Assembly: GCF_008274825.1 (NCBI RefSeq)
Contig: NZ_CP030848.1
Span: forward strand, 2,790,001 to 2,854,000
Direction: 5' to 3'
Length of the DNA: 64,000 nt
Source of the DNA: Sphingobacterium hotanense
GTDB lineage: Bacteria > Bacteroidota > Bacteroidia > Sphingobacteriales > Sphingobacteriaceae
The number at the start of each line of letters is the position of its first letter. Position 1 is the stretch's first letter. The notes below the pieces were generated by a model. That model did not search any database. It was not told the DNA's origin and saw only the letters and a list, made by a program, of their open reading frames with translations. Shown here piece after piece: positions 9,352 to 17,652 of the stretch. A program made the position numbers and the translations under genes.

Positions 9352-10701
9352 CTAAAAGTTCGTTATAATTCGAATACCGCCATTCGTATAATTCATATCC
9401 GCTTGCTTAAAGCTACCTACAGGTAATTTTACATAGGGCTCTACTGAAAGGTTCAAACGCTTGTTCACACGCATCTCTTTTCCAATTGAAAAGTTCACGA
9501 AGCCCCCGAAGTTACCTGTATTCACATTCTCTTCGTCAGTTTTCACCTTACGTGTCACAGGCTGTACCGCATCATTCATCTCTTTTGAGCTCGTTGGCAA
9601 ACCTTTTTCGAACAAATCAGCATTCGCATTTTCGATAAAGTGTGTATAGCGATTTTGATTAAGTACTACCGCATATGTCATCCCTGTAGAAGCATATAAA
9701 CCAGCATTGGTTTTATATTTCACCTCCAACGGAATTTCAAAAGCTTGAACATTTCCACTAACGGCATTCACATTCGGTAAAACCATCGTGCGACTCGCTT
9801 GCGTAGCCACCATACTATATTTAGCATCCTGTTCCAATACATCCGATGAAGCAAGAATCTGTGTCTCTGGGGCGCCAATAGGGTCTTTCATTAACCCTAC
9901 CTCATATTGATTATAAGCTAATCCTGTTCGCACGCTCAAATTCTTACTGATATTATATCCTAAAAGCATACCACCACCAAAGTTCATCTGCTCATTTGTA
10001 GAGCTTGGAGAAACAAATAAGCCTAAATCAAAACGTTCCGAAAAACTAAACTTCTTCTGTCCTAGCTTAGGTTCTTTACCATCCGCTTGCATAGCAAACT
10101 GATCTCCTTGATAAGCCATGACATGCCCACTATTACCCGAACGAACGGGCTTAGCATTCGATAAGTTCACTACATTCCTAATCTGAACACCTTCTGCCTT
10201 TAAGGTAGGAATATTCATCATTTGCGGTGCAAAAGCAACATGCGCAGCTTGCAAATCACCTAACTGTAACTCTCCAACAGCATGCTCATTTGTATTCGTA
10301 TTAGTCGAACTCATTTGCTGCCATGCGGTTTGATTAGCAAGCAATCCTGACGTCACTCCTGAGCTAAGGGAGCTTGCAGATGGCAAATCATTCGGTGTTT
10401 CAAGCGGCGAATCCTCTAATTGCGGTACAACCGTCGTTTGTTCCGTCGGATTTGAGTTATTCGCTGTAAGCGTATTATCACCAACAGGTGCTTCCGACCA
10501 ATTATTTACTGCAAAAAATGCAATTAAAAGGGCCGCAGCCGCACTAGCCGCCCAATAATAATAGGCAGCCTTCGTACGCTTAGGTGCAAATTGGGCGCTC
10601 TGGAATTTCTCCCAAGCACCTTCGCGATAAGGTAGCTCCTCCTTATCCTTTAATGACCTAACAATGTGATCAATAATGTCTTTATTTTTGTTGCTTTCCA
10701 T
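9352..10701 (-). CDS. Membrane-anchored, beta-barrel-ending partner of ECF sigma factor
   Basis: A 449-residue protein of three parts: a charged cytoplasm-type N-terminus (residues 1-45, with DIIDHIVRSLKDKEELPYRE), one transmembrane helix (about 47-64), then a Thr/Asn/Ser-rich linker and a C-terminal region resembling a small outer-membrane beta-barrel (LLGYNISKNLSVRTGLAYNQ, ending GGIRIITNF). It follows the ECF sigma gene by 13 bases on the same strand. The first two parts fit an anti-sigma-like sensor; the last part is unexpected in an inner-membrane protein. The anti-sigma role is inferred from position and topology. Confidence 0.7.
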   Translation of the reverse strand: MESNKNKDIIDHIVRSLKDKEELPYREGAWEKFQSAQFAPKRTKAAYYYWAASAAAALLIAFFAVNNWSEAPVGDNTLTANNSNPTEQTTVVPQLEDSPLETPNDLPSASSLSSGVTSGLLANQTAWQQMSSTNTNTNEHAVGELQLGDLQAAHVAFAPQMMNIPTLKAEGVQIRNVVNLSNAKPVRSGNSGHVMAYQGDQFAMQADGKEPKLGQKKFSFSERFDLGLFVSPSSTNEQMNFGGGMLLGYNISKNLSVRTGLAYNQYEVGLMKDPIGAPETQILASSDVLEQDAKYSMVATQASRTMVLPNVNAVSGNVQAFEIPLEVKYKTNAGLYASTGMTYAVVLNQNRYTHFIENANADLFEKGLPTSSKEMNDAVQPVTRKVKTDEENVNTGNFGGFVNFSIGKEMRVNKRLNLSVEPYVKLPVGSFKQADMNYTNGGIRIITNF

Positions 10702-10714
10702 TTTTCTCTACGAA

Positions 10715-11323
10715 TCAGGATTGTATTCTTTCTAAATCAATACGCGTAGCATACAGCTTTCTAAGCTTTTGCTTTGCTCTTGTCAAATAAGTTCTTGATG
10801 TGCTCTCTGGTATGCTTAATTCTCGAGCGATCTCATCATGTGAGTAGCCTTCGATTTCATACATATTGAATATCGTGCGTTGGATATCCGGCAGTTCACG
10901 AATTAGGGCGATAATATCATTATACTCTAAACGGCTGTCTGCCTCAACTGCAAAATGTAGGGTGTCACTACCGTTCAGATCGTCCAGCATATACATCTGC
11001 TTACGAACGCGAAGTGCATCAATAGAGGTATTTACAGCGATACGTCCTATCCAAGCTTTAAAAGTTTTCTCCAAGACGGTATCATCCTCATGTATGCTAA
11101 AGCTCTCAATTTTAGTAAATATCTTCACAAAACATTCGTTCGTCAGCTCCTCTGCTTCCATCTCATGCTTCATGTAACGAAATACAATAGCCATCACGTA
11201 GCCATAATATTTTTTGTACAAGAAGGCTTTACCCTTCTCCGAGTTAGACACAGCACACTTATCCAAAGCAACTCTAAGGTTCAATGGGGTGCCATTTCCA
11301 AGGTATTTATTTAAAATTCCCAC
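10715..11323 (-). CDS. ECF-type RNA polymerase sigma factor
   Basis: A 202-residue sigma-70 family protein with region 2 at roughly residues 35-105 (FLYKKYYGYVMAIVFRYMKH, EELTNECFVKIFTK, WIGRIAVNTSIDALR) and region 4 at roughly 135-190 (LIRELPDIQRTIFNMYEIEG, DEIARELSIPESTSRTYLTR). There are no regions 1.2 or 3, which is typical for ECF factors. It is followed at once by a membrane protein that probably controls it. It is transcribed away from a universal stress gene across a 212-base divergent region. The regulon is unknown. Confidence 0.93.
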   Translation of the reverse strand: MGILNKYLGNGTPLNLRVALDKCAVSNSEKGKAFLYKKYYGYVMAIVFRYMKHEMEAEELTNECFVKIFTKIESFSIHEDDTVLEKTFKAWIGRIAVNTSIDALRVRKQMYMLDDLNGSDTLHFAVEADSRLEYNDIIALIRELPDIQRTIFNMYEIEGYSHDEIARELSIPESTSRTYLTRAKQKLRKLYATRIDLERIQS

Positions 11324-11535
11324 TGGTTATCTAAGCTCCAATACTGACATAATTTCTTCTCTTCCTAAAATCGTTTAATTAGCCTTATTCCATAATACTA
11401 CCTCAAAATTACTTATTTTATTATCAGTACGTAAAAACTTGATGAAATGCTACAGGATATACTGAAATAATGACTACTATCATTATCATTCTGCGTAATA
11501 TTTGGTAAATTTAAGTGACGCAAAAAAGAAAGACC

Positions 11536-12384
11536 ATGAGAGCCATATTATTCCCTACCGATTTTTCAGACATTGCAACAAATGCATTTGTCTATGCTTT
11601 GCACATCGCTAAGTCGATTGATGCCAAGATATATGTGTTGTACACTTATGTAGAACCCGTATTATCCGCTACTCACGCCGGTCAGCCCGAGTTAATTGGC
11701 GAGGTTTATCAAACCATCGAACTCAACCAATTCGAAACGTATAAAAAGAAAACCCAAGGCATGCGCACGATTGCTGAGTCCGAAGGTGCTTCCGACGTAG
11801 AGCTTGTTTTTCTCTTTGAAGAAGGCCCTGTGTCCTCCGTGGTGAAGAAGATCGTGGAGCGCGAGAAAATTCATCTTGTCGCGATGGGCACCCATGGAGA
11901 AAGCGGCTTCCTATCCAAAATCATCGGATCGAATACTGTCAATGTTATCAAAAACATTCAGAATCCGGTATTAGCGGTTCCACCACATGCCAAATATCAA
12001 GGCATCAATCGTGTGGTATTCACTACGCTCTTCCGCGAAAAAGATAAACCGGCACTCCGTGAAGCTATCATTATGGCGAAGGCTGTCAACGCGAGACTCG
12101 ATTGCTTAAATATCCTTCACAACTCGAAAGTCGGCGATGTCATGCTGCAAACCGAGAACTGGCGACATGAGTTTCCTAACGAAGACATCAACTATGTGCT
12201 CCTCGATGAGGTAGAAAGTATAGAAAATACCATAACAACCTATCTGTTGGAAAACAATATTGATATCCTGGCTGTTGTGAAACGCAATAGGGGCTTTTTC
12301 GATCGTATGTTCAACAACAGCATCAGCAATAATCTAGCATTTCACTCCAAAGTTCCTATTTTAGTGTTCCATGAGGAAAAATAA
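11536..12384 (+). CDS. Universal stress protein, two UspA domains
   Basis: A 282-residue cytoplasmic protein with two UspA folds in tandem. Domain 1 (about 1-145) opens with MRAILFPTDFSDIATNAF and carries the ATP-binding pattern G-x2-G-x9-G-S (GTHGESGFLSKIIGSNTV). Domain 2 (about 150-282) lacks that pattern and looks degenerate (ILAVVKRNRGFFDRMFNNS). ATG 11536 is chosen over an in-frame GTG at 11515 because the family begins right at this hydrophobic strand. A small gene follows after 3 bases, and a second protein of the same build lies at 13034. Confidence 0.92.
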   Translation: MRAILFPTDFSDIATNAFVYALHIAKSIDAKIYVLYTYVEPVLSATHAGQPELIGEVYQTIELNQFETYKKKTQGMRTIAESEGASDVELVFLFEEGPVSSVVKKIVEREKIHLVAMGTHGESGFLSKIIGSNTVNVIKNIQNPVLAVPPHAKYQGINRVVFTTLFREKDKPALREAIIMAKAVNARLDCLNILHNSKVGDVMLQTENWRHEFPNEDINYVLLDEVESIENTITTYLLENNIDILAVVKRNRGFFDRMFNNSISNNLAFHSKVPILVFHEEK

Positions 12385-12387
12385 GAT

Positions 12388-12624
12388 ATGCAGCTTCTGA
12401 TTAAAAAACTAGAAAAAGAGAAAAAACTGGGAGAAAAAGCCAGCAAATACACCCAAATTATCGATGAAAAATCGGTTTCACACGGCGTGCTGTTCTTTAT
12501 CCCCCTAGATAAATTCGAAGCGAAGGTTTTGATTCCTGCGCCTTTCCATGAAAGCCTATTCGTTCATGGTGACCCTACTTATCAGCAGGTGCTGAACCAT
12601 AAGGAGGCTATGATGCTGAAGTAG
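12388..12624 (+). CDS. Small hypothetical protein downstream of Usp gene
   Basis: A 78-residue protein not recognised. It begins with a highly charged, probably helical stretch (LLIKKLEKEKKLGEKASKY), followed by a hydrophobic strand (GVLFFIPLDKF) and a segment FHESLFVHGDPTYQQVLNHK. No signal peptide or membrane segment. It starts 3 bases after the stop of the universal stress gene, so the two are very likely translated from one message. Its TAG stop codon coincides with the first bases of a T-family repeat, so the original 3' end may have been altered by that repeat. Confidence 0.6.
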   Translation: MQLLIKKLEKEKKLGEKASKYTQIIDEKSVSHGVLFFIPLDKFEAKVLIPAPFHESLFVHGDPTYQQVLNHKEAMMLK

Positions 12625-12717
12625 TAGTTAGTAGTTAGTAGTTAGTAGTTAGACCTATGGCGGCTTGTGGATTTTAGACATTAAACATTAGATATTAGAC
12701 ATGAGACGTTAGATTTT
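12622..12717 (+). repeat. T-family repeat, copy 1
   Basis: Starts as four iterations of TAGTAGT/TAGTTAG, continues TTAGACC-ATGGCGG, then a series of TTAGATATTAGAC-like words. The same pieces recur near 20781, 21157, 32653, 37806 and 39679. Confidence 0.8.
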
Positions 12718-12762
12718 AGACGTATGTTATAATAGCATATTTGATATAATCTTCGCACATAA

Positions 12763-12795
12763 AAAAATCCTGAGGTTGGGGGCCTCAGGATTTTT
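12763..12795. terminator. Strong 13-bp hairpin, part of leader-like element E1
   Basis: AAAAATCCTGAGG (12763-12775) pairs perfectly with CCTCAGGATTTTT (12783-12795) around TTGGGGG. It can terminate in both directions. It stands 139 bases after the nearest plus-strand gene and is followed by AACCAATTATTAACC and a 16-codon ORF at 12820-12870, the same order of parts as at 55446-55518. Confidence 0.75.
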
Positions 12796-12974
12796 AACAA
12801 ACCAATTATTAACCTAATTATGAAATTATTTACTCTTTTTACTCTACGCTGTGCGCTTTTGCTACAATAATAACGGATCTATCTATCCTATCGTATTTTT
12901 AAACCTTCACCTTAACAATTTTTAACAGGAATGCATTTTAAGTGGCAATATCACGACATTTCCGATTCTGTTTA

Positions 12975-13006
12975 TTTGCTTCCCGACAACGTTTTGGGTA
13001 TATTTG
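12975..13006 (+). promoter_or_regulatory. Bacteroidota-type promoter of second Usp gene
   Basis: TTTG (12975-12978), a 20-base spacer, then TATATTTG (12999-13006), matching TTTG-N17-23-TAnnTTTG. It ends 27 bases before ATG 13034 and is the best full promoter match in the window. Confidence 0.75.
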
Positions 13007-13033
13007 GTTAATAACCTTTTTAATTTCCTCATC

Positions 13034-13882
13034 ATGAAACATGCCTTGCTCGTCCCTACCGATTTTTCAGAGAACGCATGGGTTGCTGCCCAGTACGCTG
13101 CAGAATTAGCAAAGAAATATGATTGGAGTGTTCAGATACTCCACGTCTATCAAACATTCTCGCGATTGCTTGCCACGCAAGAGTTTAAAGATGAAGTTAG
13201 TCGACATAATACGAATGCCGCTGAGGACGACATGGAAATCTTCTACAATCGTTTTAAAACGGCCTATCCAAGTATTGATAGCACAGCAGCCTGTATGGAA
13301 GGCAACCTGAATGATATTATTCTAAATCTAATTGATGAAAATCCGGTAAAGTTTATCGTAATGGGTACCAAAGGTGCTAGCGGTTTGGTCAATGTCGCCA
13401 TTGGCAGCAATACCTACGAGCTCATCCGCCATTCTCCGATTGGGGTGCTCGCCGTACCGGAAAACTATGGAGACTTTAAGTTTGAAAAAATAGGCGTATT
13501 AACAAACTTCAAGGATCATGATATAGAAATATTGAGCGAGTTTGTAGCACGAACTGGTCTAAGTCTGAAAATATCGTTGCTACATGTCAACGAGGCAGCG
13601 AAAAAACCAAGCTCCGAGGATGTGCTTTTCTGGCAAGAGAAGGTGATGAAAGAATTGGGAAGCGATGAAGTAACTTATCATGACTACGAGATGGTCAACC
13701 GCCTGGACGTCAGGGAGCCGATCACATATGCAGTTGAACGATTGGTTGAAGATGAAAATATAGATGTGCTACTCGTCTCCTACACTCGTAAGAGCTTTTT
13801 CCGAAGTTTATTTTCAAGAAGCCTACCTAAGATCATAGCGAATAAATTGACCGTACCGACTTATTTCAAAAAAACGGATTAG
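13034..13882 (+). CDS. Universal stress protein, two UspA domains
   Basis: A 282-residue tandem-UspA protein. Domain 1 starts MKHALLVPTDFSENAWVAAQ and has the full nucleotide-binding pattern GTKGASGLVNVAIGSNTY; domain 2 (from about residue 148, EKIGVLTNFKDHDIEIL) lacks it. It matches the protein at 11536 in length and domain order, so the two are probably paralogues from an old duplication. ATG 13034 is chosen over an in-frame TTG at 13004, which lies inside the promoter -7 box. It is monocistronic between that promoter and a bidirectional terminator. Confidence 0.92.
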   Translation: MKHALLVPTDFSENAWVAAQYAAELAKKYDWSVQILHVYQTFSRLLATQEFKDEVSRHNTNAAEDDMEIFYNRFKTAYPSIDSTAACMEGNLNDIILNLIDENPVKFIVMGTKGASGLVNVAIGSNTYELIRHSPIGVLAVPENYGDFKFEKIGVLTNFKDHDIEILSEFVARTGLSLKISLLHVNEAAKKPSSEDVLFWQEKVMKELGSDEVTYHDYEMVNRLDVREPITYAVERLVEDENIDVLLVSYTRKSFFRSLFSRSLPKIIANKLTVPTYFKKTD

Positions 13883-13914
13883 AGAGAAGCCTTTACATAG
13901 AAAAAGACTATAAT

Positions 13915-13945
13915 AACAGAGCCCTTTTGATTAGAGGGCTCTGTT
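13915..13945. terminator. Bidirectional terminator between Usp and phospholipase C genes
   Basis: AACAGAGCCCT pairs with AGGGCTCTGTT over 11 bp around a 9-base loop. It serves the plus-strand gene ending at 13882 and the minus-strand gene ending at 13973. Confidence 0.85.
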
Positions 13946-13972
13946 TATTTATTTGTTCGTTAAATCCTATAC

Positions 13973-16435
13973 TTATTTAGCTCCCATAACCGGATCGGTC
14001 ATGCTTGGCTTTCCATTTTCCTGGTGGCCAGCATAGATCAATAAAAGCTGTCCATCCTCTTTGCTCGTCACTTCCATGTGATACCAGCCGGAAGAACGTG
14101 CAAGATTCCAAGTATGCCCTGAAGTTTTTCCTTTGGTAACTTGTCTCGAAGCATGTCCATACGCAATATGTTCAATAGACAAACCTATAGCTGAGGGGCT
14201 AGTCTTTAATTGCAGTCCGCGCATATGATCCGCAGCAATTACAGTCACTGCAGAAGGTATATTCTTTTTGCTAAATGCGAAACGGCGATAAAAGCCGTTT
14301 GGCCCATAGACTTCTATATCAATTTTATCACCCACAAACTTATCAAAAGACCACTTATAATGAATCGACTCATTCGGTTTGACCGCAAAATTGAATACTC
14401 GATCAAGTTCGGATCGCTCCCCAAAAGGCACTGCCGATTTCGCAAAAAATGGAACACCAACAACCTTATGCGCAGGCAACTGACCAGCCACTTGAAAGAT
14501 TAGTGTAAATATTTGATTAGCCTTATCCACAGCGAAGTTCACATCTATGTCGTACGGAATAGCACAAGCCTGTTTGGTTCCAGGTTCAGCTAACTGCAAA
14601 CCATTATTTCCCTTTTTGAAGGAAATGGCTTTCGCGTCTTCTAGGCTGTCCAGTACATCGAAATCTTCCGGCAAGCCCTTCGCCTGTGCCTTATAGATTC
14701 GGCTAACTTCCGCATCGCGATCGACAAAATCGATGGTAGGACGCTTCGAATCTTCCGGTTTGCGGAAGACTGAAGTCAAATCGCCACAGACCAAGCGTCG
14801 CCACGCGCTGATATTCGATTCCAAAACCTTCTTACCGGTCTTCTTCTGAATAAAATGTTCTAAGAATTGTAAAGTCGAGGTATGGTCGCATACTTCAGAA
14901 TTCACCCAACCGCCTTTGCTCCATGGAGAAGCAATCACTAAGGGCACTCGGAAACCTAATCCGATTGGTGAATCAAGTGTACTTTCGTTATTCCCTGATC
15001 TTTTCTTCTCTTGTTCATTCGTGACGAATTCATCTGCCGTTTCCATTCCTTTAGGCACAGCACCCGTTTCCGGTCGTGTATGTAAGGCAGGAACAAATGG
15101 TGGTATATGGTCGAAATAACCATCATTTTCATCATACGTCAAGATGAATATTGTTTTTTTCCATACCTCAGGATTTTTAGTCAAGATATCCAAGGTCTCA
15201 GAAACATACCACGCGCCAAACCATGGCGAGCCCGGATGATCCGAAAAACGACATGGTGCCACGAGCCAGGAGACCGTAGGTAGTTTGTTCTCTTCCACGT
15301 CTTTGCGGAATTGATAGAATAGATCTCCTTTAGGGACTTTCACAGTCCTTTCCGTTCCACTGTCCGAATACGTAATATCTGCTAAGCTATGATAGTCTGG
15401 ATCGCTCGTATTCGTGGTGAAAGCGCGCTTATGAATCTCCTGTTCCTGTTTACTCAACTTTGCAAAATTGGCTGGAGAATAGCGCTCTACATCTCTTTTA
15501 TAGCCTTCTAATCGATTCACCACTTTTTTGTAAGCCTCCTCGCTCGCAAAGCGGCTCGTCATCAGTTGATGTTCGATTTTAGGAATCTCTTTCTTTATAT
15601 ACTCATAATATGCCGGATGGAACTTCACCTGGTATTGCTTATGGAATTCCAAGTTATTGTCTGTAAAATTGGCTAGCCAATCTTCCTCTTCGCCCTCAAA
15701 TCCTACAGGGACACTAAGCTCATTCTGATAAACACGCCAATCGATCCCAGCCTCTTGCAAGCGTTCAGGATACGTCTTCCAAGATACATCGCGATAGTTG
15801 ATTTGTCCGTTGTCCACATGTGCCGTTGACTCTGGATTGCGAGGCTCCTCGCGTACTGTGCCAGACCAAAAATACGAGCGATTAGCGCTAGTACCGGTCA
15901 AAGAAGAACAGAAATGCTGATCGCAAACCGTAAATGCATCCGCAAAAGCATAGTAAAACGGCAAATCCTGACGATTGTAATACCCCAAGGTCAATGGCAT
16001 ATGCTGATAATTCGGATTACCCGCCTTTTTTGCCTCCAACCAGGTATTCATCTTCCCATTGTTTCGAGCGTAGACCATATCGCGCCAACCATGCGGAAGG
16101 GAACCCATCCATGTAGATTTGGTCTTTTCGATGTCCAAATGAAACGGCGTGTAATATTTTCCCTGTGCATTTTTTTGAAGCCATATCGGTAAACCCTGAT
16201 TGGTAATAGTTCGTGGATCGTTAAATCCACGAACACCCTTTAGTGTTCCGTAGCTATGGTCGAAAGAACGGTTTTCTTGCATCAAGAAAACGACGTGCTC
16301 GGCATCTAGATATGTTGAACCCGCAGGCGCATCAATCGCCAAAGCGCGTTGAATAGAATCAGGCATAAACTGTGTCGCAGCTGTTGCGCCAGCTAATAAG
16401 GAAGCTTTTCTTAAAAAGTCTCTTCTAGTATCCAT
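13973..16435 (-). CDS. Phosphocholine-specific phospholipase C, Tat-exported
   Basis: An 820-residue enzyme of the non-haemolytic phospholipase C / acid phosphatase family, which cleaves phosphatidylcholine or sphingomyelin to phosphocholine and a diglyceride or ceramide. The N-terminus is a twin-arginine signal (MDTRRDFLRKASLLAGATA). The catalytic domain opens with HVVFLMQENRSFDHSYGTLK near residue 50 and continues with ILTYDENDGYFDHIPPFVP in the middle. The last 200 residues form the two C-terminal repeats of this family. Sphingobacteria make sphingolipids and face host or soil lipids, but the actual substrate is not shown. It is monocistronic with its own terminator. Confidence 0.93.
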   Translation of the reverse strand: MDTRRDFLRKASLLAGATAATQFMPDSIQRALAIDAPAGSTYLDAEHVVFLMQENRSFDHSYGTLKGVRGFNDPRTITNQGLPIWLQKNAQGKYYTPFHLDIEKTKSTWMGSLPHGWRDMVYARNNGKMNTWLEAKKAGNPNYQHMPLTLGYYNRQDLPFYYAFADAFTVCDQHFCSSLTGTSANRSYFWSGTVREEPRNPESTAHVDNGQINYRDVSWKTYPERLQEAGIDWRVYQNELSVPVGFEGEEEDWLANFTDNNLEFHKQYQVKFHPAYYEYIKKEIPKIEHQLMTSRFASEEAYKKVVNRLEGYKRDVERYSPANFAKLSKQEQEIHKRAFTTNTSDPDYHSLADITYSDSGTERTVKVPKGDLFYQFRKDVEENKLPTVSWLVAPCRFSDHPGSPWFGAWYVSETLDILTKNPEVWKKTIFILTYDENDGYFDHIPPFVPALHTRPETGAVPKGMETADEFVTNEQEKKRSGNNESTLDSPIGLGFRVPLVIASPWSKGGWVNSEVCDHTSTLQFLEHFIQKKTGKKVLESNISAWRRLVCGDLTSVFRKPEDSKRPTIDFVDRDAEVSRIYKAQAKGLPEDFDVLDSLEDAKAISFKKGNNGLQLAEPGTKQACAIPYDIDVNFAVDKANQIFTLIFQVAGQLPAHKVVGVPFFAKSAVPFGERSELDRVFNFAVKPNESIHYKWSFDKFVGDKIDIEVYGPNGFYRRFAFSKKNIPSAVTVIAADHMRGLQLKTSPSAIGLSIEHIAYGHASRQVTKGKTSGHTWNLARSSGWYHMEVTSKEDGQLLLIYAGHQENGKPSMTDPVMGAK

Positions 16436-16689
16436 GAGGTACTGCTTTTAGGAAGATTTCAAACAATAGATTAATTTTTGAACAATATAGAGATTATTTC
16501 ATGAAGCACTAATGACTATACAAAGAATTAACATGAATTACATCACAATTTAAAGTGACAAATGTAAATTGGTTTACAATAGATTAAAACAAAAAGAGAA
16601 TGAAAATTATTTAAATATAATTTTCACTTTTATGATTTATTATTTACCTTTAAATTAACTTACCGTATTACACTACAAATCAATATATT

Positions 16690-16866
16690 ATGAAGATATT
16701 CCTATTCCTTTGTGTATTATTTTGGCTTTTCTTCATCTTCTGTCTTATTATTTCAAAGAAGTATAATCTTGAGCTAACCTGCGACTGGTTGTTATTTTAC
16801 AGTTGGTTAGGAACTTCCTTTTGGTATATCTTGATAAAGAAGGAGCTTAAACCAAAAGGAAGATAA
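16690..16866 (+). CDS. Small two-helix membrane protein, 58 residues
   Basis: ATG 16690 to TAA 16866. The product starts MKIFLFLCVLFWLFFIFCLI, one clear transmembrane helix (residues 2-22), then SKKYNLELTCDWL and a second helix around residues 33-50 (LLFYSWLGTSFWYILI), ending in a basic tail KKELKPKGR. No homologue is recognised. The codons for hydrophobic residues are in register over the whole length and the tail charge follows the positive-inside rule, which supports a real gene. It lies alone between a phospholipase and a dienelactone hydrolase gene, converging with the latter over 14 bases. Confidence 0.6.
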   Translation: MKIFLFLCVLFWLFFIFCLIISKKYNLELTCDWLLFYSWLGTSFWYILIKKELKPKGR

Positions 16867-16880
16867 TTTTATTGAAATGA

Positions 16881-17621
16881 TTACTTTAACAACTCCTGCA
16901 AAAATAACAGGGTATGGTTCCACGCTCTTTTTGCCATAATCTCGTTATAATCTGGAGACTCTGGATTTGTGAAGGTATGCTTTGAATTGGCGTAAGTAAT
17001 GATTTGCCAATCTGCTTTCCCCTCGTTCATTTCATTTACGAGCTGTTCAATGTCCTCTTTTTTAACACTTGCATCATCTGCAGGATGTTCTACAAGTACT
17101 TTGGCCTTTATCGCTTCATTAGGTCGATCCGCGGCTTTCGCTAGCCCACCATGTATGCAGACCACGCCTTCTACCGGCAGTCCCCCTCGTGCAGCTTCCA
17201 ATGCACCCGTACCACCAAAACAATAACCAATAACGGCTACCTTGTCGGCTCCTTGCTTCTTCATTTCCGTCAGTGCTGCTTGAATGCGACTTTGGTAAAG
17301 CTTAAAATCATTTTTGTACTTTGATGATAAACCCGACGCCGCCTGATTGTCCGCAGGTGTATTCCCTACTCCATATATATCGGCAATAAAGGCTATATAG
17401 CCCTGCTTTTCCAAGTCAAGCGCCGCTGTCTTCGCTTCCTGGTCGATGCCCTTCCAAGCGGGTAGGATCAGTACTCCAGGTTTCGTACTGCCTGCGTTGG
17501 AAGTAACCATCCCCTTCAGCTTCTGTTCGCCATCTTTGTAATCCACGGATTTCAGTTCCTGCGCATTTCCGCCCATGCTGCTTAGCATGCCGAATAAACA
17601 TAATATCGTTGCGTACTTCAT
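16881..17621 (-). CDS. Dienelactone hydrolase family protein, secreted
   Basis: A 246-residue alpha/beta hydrolase with a signal peptide (1-20, ending GGNA). The family triad is visible: cysteine nucleophile Cys134 in GYCFGG, an aspartate at 182-183 (EHPADDA) and His215 (NSKHTF). Characterised members open cyclic dienelactones; in a periplasmic version with no catechol pathway nearby the real substrate is unknown. It lies 31 bases after another alpha/beta hydrolase gene on the same strand, in a run of four minus-strand enzyme genes. Confidence 0.9.
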   Translation of the reverse strand: MKYATILCLFGMLSSMGGNAQELKSVDYKDGEQKLKGMVTSNAGSTKPGVLILPAWKGIDQEAKTAALDLEKQGYIAFIADIYGVGNTPADNQAASGLSSKYKNDFKLYQSRIQAALTEMKKQGADKVAVIGYCFGGTGALEAARGGLPVEGVVCIHGGLAKAADRPNEAIKAKVLVEHPADDASVKKEDIEQLVNEMNEGKADWQIITYANSKHTFTNPESPDYNEIMAKRAWNHTLLFLQELLK

Positions 17622-17652
17622 ATATACTGTTTTTAGCGTATTTAATTCATTA

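Noticed and set aside
12388..12717. Readthrough of the small gene into the T repeat
   Set aside because: TAG at 12622 and many TAG/TTAG words in the repeat stop every frame.
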